A stretch of DNA of 64,000 nt. Source: Mantamonas sphyraenae. Lineage: Eukaryota; CRuMs; Mantamonadidae. Made by a program: the position numbers and the translations under genes. The notes below the pieces were generated by a model, which was not told the DNA's origin, ran no database searches, and saw only the letters and a list, made by a program, of their open reading frames with translations. The DNA is taken from the NCBI GenBank assembly GCA_026936335.1, contig JAPMXV010000003.1:310001-374000 (forward strand), written 5' to 3'. This document shows positions 44,255-53,342 of the stretch, piece after piece (position 1 is the first letter of the stretch; every line of letters starts with the position of its first letter).

Positions 44255-45626
44255 TCACAACGTCTCGCACGTCTCGCGCAAAAAGTTGCCAATCACCAGA
44301 GCGAGCATGATGGCGGCCGAGCCCTCCACCATGGCTGCGCCCCAGTTCTTGTCGGTGACAATCTCCTTGTCCAGGGACTCGCCGGGCAGGATGAAGCGGT
44401 CGGTGATGAAGCGCATGGCCAGGAGCACGAGGCCGCCCAGGACGTACCACACCCAAAACGCCACAATCGACGACGAACGCAGCACGGGCGCAGTCACCAC
44501 AATGGCCAGTGCCACCAGGTTCAGACCAAACGACAGACCTGCGGCCGGGTTCTTGTTCTCCAGCTCCGTGTGCACGTTGAACTTGCTCTTGGACGTGATA
44601 AACTCAAACACCTTGGCGTACAGCAGGAAGCCAATCTGACCAAAGACAAAGAACAGCACCGTGCTTGCAAGGTCCTCCTCAAACACAGTCGGCTGACCCG
44701 ACACGCTGGCCATCGTCGTCAGGCCCGCGCCAATGATCGACCCGGCCTCCACAGCTGCCACCGCCACGTTCGAGTCGTTCACAAGCGACTTGACGTTGTC
44801 CTCGCTGCTGCGCACAATCAGCTTGTCGTTGATAATGCGAGCCTGTGGGGTTGCCCTCCTGTGTCAGCACGGCGTCCTTTTCCCTTTGCACCTCCCGCGC
44901 CTCCCTTTTCCCTTTCGTCCTCTGCCTTACAATCGTCAGCAGGATGATGCCCAGCGCCTGCGTCCACACAATCGTCAGAATGTTGGCCTCGGGCGTACCG
45001 TTGAGATCGCCCATGGAGCCGACCTGTGTGTGTGTGTGTGTGTGTCACCGTGTGCGTCGTTGCCGAATTGTGTGAGTTTGCCGTTTCCCCTCCTTTTGCT
45101 CCCTCGCTTCCTCCTCCGCGCCTCCTGCGCCCATAAACCTACCAGCACCATGCCCATGGCAAGCATCCAGCTGCCAAACGAGATCGCCACCGCCTTGTTG
45201 TCGTTGTCCACGAGTTGTGTCTGTGTATGGCGAAACAAGCGCCGTCGAATGTGTGGTCTCATGTGTCAGGGAACCGCCTTCTCCGTTCTCCTGCCCCTCC
45301 TCCTCCCTTTTCCCATTGCCACGCCCGTTGGCCCGCCTCCCTCTTTGTGCTCCCAAACCCGCCACTTCCACCCAACTTACCTGCAGCGAAAACGCCTTTG
45401 TGTCCCAGCAGCCCTCCTTGGCCAGCGAGATGTAAAAGGGCACCGAGTACAAAGCCCGCGCCACCAGGAACGACAGCACCATGATCACCAGGTACACCAG
45501 GTACTGCCACTGGAACAAACTCAGACCAAACTCGGTCTCCGTCATGCGGTCGCCCAAATCGGTTTGCAGAAGCACAGACAGCATCGTTTGAACAAACCCT
45601 TGGCTCGCCGTACGCTCGACCCCCAT
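44255..45626 (-). CDS. Membrane protein with two DUF350 units (copy 2)
   Basis: complement(join(44255..44842,44931..45023,45143..45220,45381..45626)), 334 residues, all introns phase 0. It has the same plan as the 20098-21427 protein: the first half holds FGLSLFQWQYLVYL and AVAISFGSWMLAMGMVL, the second AAGLSFGLNLVALAIVV, and then RFILPGESLDKEI and NWGAAMVEGSAAIMLALVIGN. The halves align to each other, and both genes align over their length, so a double DUF350 protein existed before the gene duplicated. Intron numbers differ (three here, two there). Function unknown; membrane location is clear from the hydrophobic helices. Divergent from the EF-hand/WD40 gene, 122 bp. Confidence 0.76.
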
Positions 45627-45748
45627 CACCTCTCTCCATCCCGTGTCCTCCCACCACTTCCCGTCTCCCTACCCCTCCCCTCCCCCGCCACCATCCTCCC
45701 TCCCTCCCTCCCCATCCACCTTCCTCCCCCATCTCCTCCAAACAAACC

Positions 45749-48700
45749 ATGTCCACCAGGGTACGCCCAACCAACCCCTTCCTTCTCCCACCACGCCCAA
45801 CCCACCCTACTCACCCCTTCCCTGCCTCTCGCCCTCCAGCCGAGCGTGCTACGGCAAAAGTTAACCCAGCGCACAGACTCCATGGCGTCCCTGACCACAA
45901 CCATGACGCAGGGGCGCAAGATCGCCGCCCGCTCTGCGCAACGGTCTGCCGAGGTACGTCTCCCCTCACACCGCACCCACACCCATCACCCACCCACCCA
46001 CCCACCACTCACACTCCCCTCTCTCACCCTCTCTCCACCTTGCCACCCACCCTGCCCCACACGCCCCACACCCCACACAACCAGGCCGCACAGGTCGAGG
46101 GCGCTGAAGAACAATCCCGCAAGTACGTTTCCCACCCCCTTCCCACCCCCCTACCCTCCACCAACACCCTCCCCCCCCCCTCCCCCTCCTCCCCCCTCCT
46201 CCCCCTCTCCTCCCACAGCACACAAATCGAAAAGGAAATCACCCGCGAGCAGCTCGTGCTCCTCAAGCAGGCGTTTGACACCGCCGACGACACAGGCGTC
46301 GGCGCCCTGACGGAAGAAAAGTTCATCAAGGTGTTTGGCAATGTGATGAGCAACCTCACAGAGGAACAGATGAAGATGCTGTACATGAAAATCGACGCCA
46401 ACGGCGACGGCAGTGTGGACTGGGACGAGTTCTGCACCTTTATGCTCCTGGGCGACCAGAACGCCGAGGAGGAGGCCATGACCCAGGACATGATGGAACG
46501 TGTCCAATTCATGCCCCAGAGCCAGGGCAAACTCAACCAGCCCATGAACTATCACCGCGACATGATCGACGGCATTGTCTACCTCGACAAGGTCGACCGC
46601 TACATCACCGCCGGCCGTGACGGCTCCATCCGCGCCTGGAACGGCCACGACCTCCACTTTGACTGTGCCATCAAGAACGGCAGCGCGTGGATCACAGACT
46701 GCATCCACATCCCGCGCATCGAAAAGTTTGCCGTCAGTTCCATCAACCGCTCCGTCTCCTTCTACGAATACTCCACCGAGAAGGATGCCAACAACGAAAA
46801 CAGGGTCCAGCTCGACCTCGCCTACCGTGTCATGGAGCTGGAAAAGTCGCCGCTGTGCCTCGACTACGTCACCATCCCCGACGAGGACGACAAGCACTTT
46901 CTCATCTTTGGCGACGACGAAGGCGCCGTCCACCTCATCCAGGCCAAGGGCGAAAACGGCGAAATGCTCCAAGCCAAGGCCAGCGACAAGGGCGACCTCG
47001 GCTCCCGCTACTCCGGTGGCATCCGCAAGGCCAAGGGCAAGGGGTCCCAGGTCGGCAAGCACCTGGAAATGTTCACCTCCCGTTCCGCGGAAAACAAGAC
47101 CTTTGACCTGCACCGCGACTGGATCACAAAGGTGCAGGCCAGCGAGAGGCTCGACGACAACATGGCCATCCTGTCCTCCTCCCTCGATGCCTCGCTCAAG
47201 CTCACAGACATCGAAACGGGCAAGAGCAGCCGCTACAAGCTCAAGTACTCCCGCCACGGCATCTACTCCTTTGACATCCATCCCTTTAGCAAAAACTTTG
47301 TCAGCTGCGGCCTGGAGCGGTACATCCAGCTGTGGAGTGCAGGCTACCAGTTTCCCAGCAGCAATCTCGTCGGCCACACCACCTCGGTGCTGGACGTCAA
47401 GTACATCAGCGAACACCAACTGGTGTCGTTGGCCTCGGACAAGACCATCAAGGTGTGGGACCTGCGCAACAACAAGTGCATGCAGACCCTGCAGGACAAG
47501 ACCGTGTACACCCCCGAGGACATGATCAGCTCCATGTTCTACAACGAATCCGTGCCCTGTCTCATCACAGGCACCACCCGTCCCGCCGCCTGGCACGTCA
47601 AGAACAAGCTCAACGTGAGCGAGGAGAAGCGTTCGCACACACACCCGGTCTCCTCCGCCCTCTACTCGCTCAACCTCCACCAGGTCGTGTCCGGCGACGA
47701 GGGCTCCAACATCATTGTGTGGGACCCCAGCACGGGCCAGCGCCAGTTTCGCTTTGGCGAGTGCCACGGCACCTCCAAAATCACCGCCATGTGCTTCGAC
47801 TCGCGCGGCCGCCGTCTCGTCACAGGCGCCCACGACGGCTCCATCAAGGTGTGGAACTTCAACAACGGCCAGTGCCTGTTTGAGCTCAGCATGGAGGACA
47901 AGAAGGAGGTCACCGACCTGCAGTACGTCACCGTCGGCGCCAACGGCTACGTCGTCGCTGTCGGCTGGAACAAAAAGATCACCCTCTGGCTGGATGCGCC
48001 CAAGAAGCGCGACAAGGCCGCACGCTCCTACGCAGGCCACGACGACGACATCCTCGCCGTCACCTTTCAGGAGCCCAACCTCCTCGTCACGTCCAGCTAC
48101 GACGGCGAAATCATCCTGTGGAACTTTGACACGGGCTTCAAAAAGAACAGCCTGCGCGCTCCCGACTGGCGCGACCTCACCATGGACCAGCGACCCATTG
48201 TCGGCCTGCAGTTTCTCCACAAAAAGAGCAACTGCCTGGTCAGCTCCGGAGCCGACGGCTTCCTGCGCTTCTGGAACACCCAGACGGGCGACCTTGCCAT
48301 CGAGGTCAAAGCCCAGCACCAGAAACGCGCCAGCATCGTCGCCTTGGCCACCGATTCCACAAACAGCTTTTTGTTTTCCGGCGACACAAAGGGCATGCTC
48401 AAGGTGTGGGACGTGAGCAAGGTCGACGTCGAGAGCGACACCACCAGCAAGTCCATGGTCATTCCCGTCCACTCGTTCTTTGCCCACCGCGACTCGATCG
48501 TGCGCATCGAAGTGCTGGAACAGAGCGTGGACATGCCCTCTCTCATCCTCACCTCCTCCCTCGACGCCACCGTGCGCCTCTGGACCTTTGAGGGCAAGTA
48601 CGTGGGCATCTTTGGAGCCGACAAGTGGGATCTCAACGACTCGGCCGCCTACCAGGACATGGTGCCCGCAGACATTGCCGCCTACGAGCAGAAGCTCCAC

Positions 48701-49726
48701 GAGGACGAACAGGACGGCGAGGGTGGCCTCGGCGACTCGCACCACGACCTCGAGGTGGACGAGGAGGACGCACAGAAGGAGGCCGAGCGACGCGCAAAAC
48801 TCGCTCGCATGAACACTTTTCTCAACGACATGGACGCACGCCGCGGCTGGTCGGGCATCAATCTGGCCTCCAGCAGTGGGGGTGGGGGTGGTGGCTACTC
48901 GGATGGGTATGGCGGAGGCGACGGCGCAGGGGCGTCGTCGTCGTCTTCCTCCTCGTCCTCGTCCTCATCATCATCCACAAGCGGCAGCACGTCCTCCACC
49001 TCCTCCTCCGCATCGTCGTCGTTGCCAGCAGAAAAGACAAAGGGTGGAAAGGGAGCCAAGGGCGGCAAGGGAAAGGGAAAGGGCGGCAAGGGAAGGAAAC
49101 GGGCGACCACGACGACGTCGTCCTCGACAGGGTTGGGATCAAAGACAACCGGTGGCCCCGAAAGGAGACTGCGCAGGGAAGGAGTGGTGTACAGTGGACT
49201 GAACGAGTACACGTCGGCCAGCGGCGGAAAGTATTCGTACCAGTTTGGCGACTCGGCGCACTCGCTGCCCATCTTTGAGCCCAACCCGGTGGTGGTTCCA
49301 CCCGAGTATGACTTTGCCTCCGACACCCTCACCCTGGCCACCACAGAGCGGCCCAAGCGCAACCGCTTTGCCCCCAGCATGGACGATAGCCAAGGCAGCA
49401 GTGGCAGCAGCGGCACCGGCACCCTGTCCAGCAGCGCCTTTGGCGGCTTGTCACGCATGGGCACATCGAGCAGCAGCAGCGCAGGCGGCAGTGGCAGCAG
49501 CAGCAGCAGCAGCAGCAGCTATGCACAAAACGTGGTCAGCAACTACGACCGCAGCTTGTGGGAAGGCAGCAATGTGTCCGAGTTTGCCGAGTCGCTCAAG
49601 GCCCAGGCCAAGGGCGAAGGCCTGCCGCTGTGGGACTCGTCCGACGTCAACTCTATCGGATTTGGCTCGCGCAAGATCAAGCTTCGCATGCACCAGCAAG
49701 AGCGAGAGAGGAAAGGGCGAAGGTGA
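45749..49726 (+). CDS. EF-hand and WD40 protein of WDR49/EFCAB8 type
   Basis: join(45749..45760,45840..45953,46085..46122,46219..49726), 1223 residues. Three tiny 5' exons (12, 114 and 38 nt) precede one 3.5-kb exon. Residues about 60-140 form an EF-hand pair: the first loop is degenerate (DTADDTGVGALTEE), the second canonical (DANGDGSVDWDE). Residues about 175-960 contain about ten WD40 repeats in two propellers, with typical ends such as TIKVWDLR, NIIVWDP, SIKVWNF, ILWNF and TVRLWTF. The C-terminus is Ser/Gly-rich and low complexity. EF-hand plus double WD40 is the layout of WDR49, WDR64 and EFCAB8, which sit in motile cilia. Its stop lies 25 bp from that of the SET gene. Confidence 0.8.
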   Translation: MSTRVRPTNPFLLPPRPTHPTHPFPASRPPAERATAKVNPAHRLHGVPDHNHDAGAQDRRPLCATVCRGTSPLTPHPHPSPTHPPTTHTPLSHPLSTLPPTLPHTPHTPHNQAAQVEGAEEQSRKYVSHPLPTPLPSTNTLPPPSPSSPLLPLSSHSTQIEKEITREQLVLLKQAFDTADDTGVGALTEEKFIKVFGNVMSNLTEEQMKMLYMKIDANGDGSVDWDEFCTFMLLGDQNAEEEAMTQDMMERVQFMPQSQGKLNQPMNYHRDMIDGIVYLDKVDRYITAGRDGSIRAWNGHDLHFDCAIKNGSAWITDCIHIPRIEKFAVSSINRSVSFYEYSTEKDANNENRVQLDLAYRVMELEKSPLCLDYVTIPDEDDKHFLIFGDDEGAVHLIQAKGENGEMLQAKASDKGDLGSRYSGGIRKAKGKGSQVGKHLEMFTSRSAENKTFDLHRDWITKVQASERLDDNMAILSSSLDASLKLTDIETGKSSRYKLKYSRHGIYSFDIHPFSKNFVSCGLERYIQLWSAGYQFPSSNLVGHTTSVLDVKYISEHQLVSLASDKTIKVWDLRNNKCMQTLQDKTVYTPEDMISSMFYNESVPCLITGTTRPAAWHVKNKLNVSEEKRSHTHPVSSALYSLNLHQVVSGDEGSNIIVWDPSTGQRQFRFGECHGTSKITAMCFDSRGRRLVTGAHDGSIKVWNFNNGQCLFELSMEDKKEVTDLQYVTVGANGYVVAVGWNKKITLWLDAPKKRDKAARSYAGHDDDILAVTFQEPNLLVTSSYDGEIILWNFDTGFKKNSLRAPDWRDLTMDQRPIVGLQFLHKKSNCLVSSGADGFLRFWNTQTGDLAIEVKAQHQKRASIVALATDSTNSFLFSGDTKGMLKVWDVSKVDVESDTTSKSMVIPVHSFFAHRDSIVRIEVLEQSVDMPSLILTSSLDATVRLWTFEGKYVGIFGADKWDLNDSAAYQDMVPADIAAYEQKLHEDEQDGEGGLGDSHHDLEVDEEDAQKEAERRAKLARMNTFLNDMDARRGWSGINLASSSGGGGGGYSDGYGGGDGAGASSSSSSSSSSSSSSTSGSTSSTSSSASSSLPAEKTKGGKGAKGGKGKGKGGKGRKRATTTTSSSTGLGSKTTGGPERRLRREGVVYSGLNEYTSASGGKYSYQFGDSAHSLPIFEPNPVVVPPEYDFASDTLTLATTERPKRNRFAPSMDDSQGSSGSSGTGTLSSSAFGGLSRMGTSSSSSAGGSGSSSSSSSSYAQNVVSNYDRSLWEGSNVSEFAESLKAQAKGEGLPLWDSSDVNSIGFGSRKIKLRMHQQERERKGRR

Positions 49727-49751
49727 ATCAGGCAGATCATACACTTGTTCC

Positions 49752-52700
49752 TCACGGGTCAACCATGTCAATCTCCTCAATGCGGCTACTGCTGGAGGGA
49801 GGGTGCAGACGAAACACATGCTTGTGCTTCAAATTGAGCACCAGGCGGCCAGGAGGTCCTCCACAAAGCCGCGGCTTGTTGCTGCGGCGCACGCGCTTCT
49901 TGGAGCCGGGCAGCGTGAGCTGTGAGAGCTCGAGCGGGAAACCGGCAAAGGGGTCGCCTGCCATGGGACTCTTGAGGGCAGGCGGCAGGATGGTGCGTGC
50001 GCGCGACGGGGCTGTGGGCCGCGGCACCCAGGTGCGGTGCTTGGAACGGCACAGCTGCTTCCACTGCTCCATGGAGCGTGTGTGTGTGTCGGCCATGACA
50101 AAGAGGTCGTGTGCAAACAGGCTGTAAGGAGGGCGCGGCAGGCGCATGCGCTGTTGCAGGGCCTCCTTCTTGGGATCCCAATTCATGTAGCCACGGCAGC
50201 GACGTGCCGCACAGTAGCACACCAGCTTGTCGTGCTCCTCCATCTTGAACATGTAATCGTACGAAATCTCCTCGCCCTTCTTGATGGTGCGTGTGGCCAC
50301 AATCACAATCTTCTTTGTGTACGGCCCGTCGCTGATCACACGCGAGCGTGCGTTGGGCTCGCACGAGTGGTTGATGAATCGAGCCGGTCCTCCACGCAAT
50401 GTGGCGTCGATGACCACGTCGTCGTCCACGCGGAACATGTAGCAGGCAATGCCTCGGCTGTTGTAGTACTCCTCCCGCTTGTCGGTCATCCAGTACCGGA
50501 TCAGCTCGCCCACATACTCCACCACAATGCTGCCTGGCTGGATGTCCTCCTCGGCAAAACAGCCCCAGCCGTGGATGCGTGACTTGCCCGGCCTGCACTT
50601 CAGACGCCCGTTGCGCCTTCGCATCTCCTTGGAATACTCGCCGTACTTCTGCTGCTCCACATCCAGTCCCAGTGTCGCCCCGCCTGCGCGTGGCCGCGGC
50701 ATGGTCGTCGCCGCCTCCGCCCCTTCCTCCGCCACCTCCGCCACCTTTGGTTCGATTGCCCGTTCCTTTGTACGCGCACGCTCCTCCATCGTCACGCGCG
50801 CCGCCTTGCGTGTGCGTGCACACGATGCTGGGTACTTGCGTGTGGGCATGCGCATGACCACCCTGCGTTCCAGTGCACGGCCCATCGGCATGGCCAGATC
50901 CTGTTGTGCGCGTTCCAACATTTTGCCCACCACCTCGCCTTGCAGCCCCGCGTGGAACACTCGGTTCCCATTGCCTCCTCGTCGGCTGCTGCTCCCAGTG
51001 CCACTGGGTGATGTCTTTGACGTCGACGTCGACCCTGGCGTTTCCTCCTCCCTGCGCTTCCTCTTTTTCTTGCTGGAGCTACTCGACGGCGTCTCGGTCA
51101 CATATGCCTCGTCGCCCGCAATCATTGCCAGGAATTCGTCGTCGTCGTCGTCGTCGTCGTCGTCCAACTGCAGTGCCTTGCCGCCGCCTTGGAAATCGTC
51201 GTCGTCGTCGTCATCGTCGTCACCCCATCCTGCATCCATCGACACCTTCTTCTTGCGCTTCTTCTTGCTCGGCGACCTCCTCTTCTTTGCCGGGCTGCTG
51301 CTCTTTGCCGTGTCGCGTGCGCTGGGCTGCTCGCTGGCGCTGGCCGGCTTTGGCGTTGCTTTGCGCTTGTAGGGCCTGGACATGCCCGACTTGGAACTAA
51401 ACACAAGCGTGGCGCCGGTATACTTTGCAATGTGGCCGTCGACGACGTCCCATTTGTCCGTGATGATGGGCTGGCCTCGGCTCATGTCCTCGATGCTCTT
51501 GTAGTACGAGTCCAACGTGTCCATGGGCGCCCGTTCCCTCAACTGCTCGCAGTCCGGGTGTTCCTCCTGCAGCATGCGTGCGCTCCTCAGCAATGTGTTC
51601 ACCCACTGTCTGTGCTCTTCGCTTCCCTCGGGGATTCTGACCGTGGGTGTCCAGTCGCGGCTCATGTACGTGGACAGCAACAGCAGCGAGTCGTCGTCCA
51701 GCACCTCGCCAGGCACAAGCACGCGTTCCACTTTCCATCCGTGTTCGAGGCCATACGCAAGCACAGGGTGGTCGGGCACGGGCTTGGTCACCTTCTCGTG
51801 CGGGTTGTTGGCCATGTACAGCATGGTAACCAAGTCTGGCACATACATCCCAGACGCAAGCGGCCCCGACACAGAGTGTGATGATCTTCCCGATTTGCCA
51901 CCGTGCACCCGGTAATTGTGGTCCATCAGCTGCTTGAACAGCGACGACGTCGAACGCGCCGTCATCATCTTGTCCGGTTCAGCAATCTCGTACAATCCCC
52001 ACGATTCGCGGGCGTTCCCGTTGGGCTTGAGGAACTGCATCACCCAATTGCCACAATTTGAGTTGACTCGATTGATCACAATGCGCGTGCCCTGCTTGTA
52101 CGCGTACTTGGTCGCCGCCGGCACCTCACATCCTTCGTCACCCAGGCTCATCAGTGCATAGTGGTCGAATTGCATGGGCAACATCACTGCAAAGCCCCGC
52201 TTCTGTCTCAGGTCCACGTCGCGCACGTCCGTGATCGCTGGTTTGCGCAGCGAGTTTTTGGCGCGAGATTCGCGCCTTTCGCTGCGTGCACTCCGCTGGC
52301 TCTTCTTTGCCACCTTGGCCTCCTTTGCTTCCTCCGCCTTGTCCGTCTCCTCCTTGCTGGCCTTCCTCTGCGTTTGCTCAGGCGCCTGTGCCTCTTCCGT
52401 CTTTGCCTCGCCCTTGGCAACCGGTGTTCTCCTGGCGGCGGGTTTGACGTGTGGACTGCTTGCAGCAGACGTCAGCAATTTCTCCAGCGTGCTCTGCACC
52501 ATCGATCCCGACGCCTCCGCATCCGTGGCCGCCTTTGCACGTTTGCCCTTCTTGCTCGACTTTTTGGCCTTGGGTGTGCTCTGTGCCTCGGCAGCGTCCT
52601 TGGAAGGCGTGGCCTTGCCTGACACCTGATCACCACCTTTCGTTTCGCTCTTCTTCTGGCCATTCCCGTCTCCATCCTTCTTTGCCGGCGCCGCCCCAGC

Positions 52701-53258
52701 CTTTGGTGTCGATGGTTTGGCCTTTTGTGCGCGTTTGGGTTTCGCTGCGGCCTTTCCTTTGCCCTTGGGCGCAGCCGCAGCCTCTTTCGCCTGGTCTTCA
52801 TCTCCTTCCTGTTTCGTTTTCCGGCTTTGCTTGCCCCTCTTGGTCGCCGGTGCCTTTGTTGCTTGCTTGGCACTATCGTGTGACGCTTGATCTGCATCGA
52901 CGCCGCTGCCCTTGCCTTTCTCTTGCGCATTGTTGGTCTTGGGCTGTGGATTCTCGTCCGCACTTTTTGCCGTCGCGGCCGACTTGGACCCCTTGCGCGG
53001 CTTCTTGCCTTCGCTGGAGGCGCGCGGTTTGCCACGTCCATTCTTGGATGACGACGTTGCTTTCGAGGCAGGCGTCACACGCTGACGTTTGCGATCGCTG
53101 GCAAGACTGGCCGCTGCGGCCTTGGCCTCTTCGGTTTGCGGCTGCTGCTCCTGCTGCTCACCCTCCTGCGCATCCTTGCGTTTGCGTGTGCCTCTGGCCT
53201 TGGTGCGCTTTACCACCCCGTCCTTGGGGGGGGCGTCCACCTGGGGTGTCTTTGACAT
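49752..53258 (-). CDS. SET1/MLL-like histone lysine methyltransferase
   Basis: Intronless, 1168 residues. The first about 340 residues are Lys/Ala/Glu-rich and disordered. About 345-640 is a globular region I cannot name (FAVMLPMQFDHYALM, RIVINRVNSNCGNWVMQFL). Then come poly-Asp and Ser/Lys stretches, and a SET domain at about 885-1010: SRIHGWGCFAEEDI, IVVEYVGELIR, the AdoMet and active-site motif RFINHSCEPN, and GEEISYDYMF. A post-SET Cys cluster follows (VCYCAARRCRGYMNW). This is closest in pattern to SET1/trithorax H3K4 methyltransferases, where the post-SET is normally the protein end. Here about 140 more residues follow. Chromatin role inferred. Confidence 0.85.
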   Translation of the reverse strand: MSKTPQVDAPPKDGVVKRTKARGTRKRKDAQEGEQQEQQPQTEEAKAAAASLASDRKRQRVTPASKATSSSKNGRGKPRASSEGKKPRKGSKSAATAKSADENPQPKTNNAQEKGKGSGVDADQASHDSAKQATKAPATKRGKQSRKTKQEGDEDQAKEAAAAPKGKGKAAAKPKRAQKAKPSTPKAGAAPAKKDGDGNGQKKSETKGGDQVSGKATPSKDAAEAQSTPKAKKSSKKGKRAKAATDAEASGSMVQSTLEKLLTSAASSPHVKPAARRTPVAKGEAKTEEAQAPEQTQRKASKEETDKAEEAKEAKVAKKSQRSARSERRESRAKNSLRKPAITDVRDVDLRQKRGFAVMLPMQFDHYALMSLGDEGCEVPAATKYAYKQGTRIVINRVNSNCGNWVMQFLKPNGNARESWGLYEIAEPDKMMTARSTSSLFKQLMDHNYRVHGGKSGRSSHSVSGPLASGMYVPDLVTMLYMANNPHEKVTKPVPDHPVLAYGLEHGWKVERVLVPGEVLDDDSLLLLSTYMSRDWTPTVRIPEGSEEHRQWVNTLLRSARMLQEEHPDCEQLRERAPMDTLDSYYKSIEDMSRGQPIITDKWDVVDGHIAKYTGATLVFSSKSGMSRPYKRKATPKPASASEQPSARDTAKSSSPAKKRRSPSKKKRKKKVSMDAGWGDDDDDDDDDFQGGGKALQLDDDDDDDDDEFLAMIAGDEAYVTETPSSSSSKKKRKRREEETPGSTSTSKTSPSGTGSSSRRGGNGNRVFHAGLQGEVVGKMLERAQQDLAMPMGRALERRVVMRMPTRKYPASCARTRKAARVTMEERARTKERAIEPKVAEVAEEGAEAATTMPRPRAGGATLGLDVEQQKYGEYSKEMRRRNGRLKCRPGKSRIHGWGCFAEEDIQPGSIVVEYVGELIRYWMTDKREEYYNSRGIACYMFRVDDDVVIDATLRGGPARFINHSCEPNARSRVISDGPYTKKIVIVATRTIKKGEEISYDYMFKMEEHDKLVCYCAARRCRGYMNWDPKKEALQQRMRLPRPPYSLFAHDLFVMADTHTRSMEQWKQLCRSKHRTWVPRPTAPSRARTILPPALKSPMAGDPFAGFPLELSQLTLPGSKKRVRRSNKPRLCGGPPGRLVLNLKHKHVFRLHPPSSSSRIEEIDMVDP

Positions 53259-53342
53259 GGAAACGGGGGGCTCTTCCGGCCAAAGTTTGCGTGGTTGGGC
53301 GCGTGCATGGATGATGGGTGCTGTTCATTGTGCTGCATGCGC

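Noticed and set aside
46151-48745. 864-residue minus-strand frame across the WD40 gene
   Set aside because: Val/Gly/Ala-rich with no motif; the plus strand has WD40 and EF-hand motifs in frame and correct splice sites.
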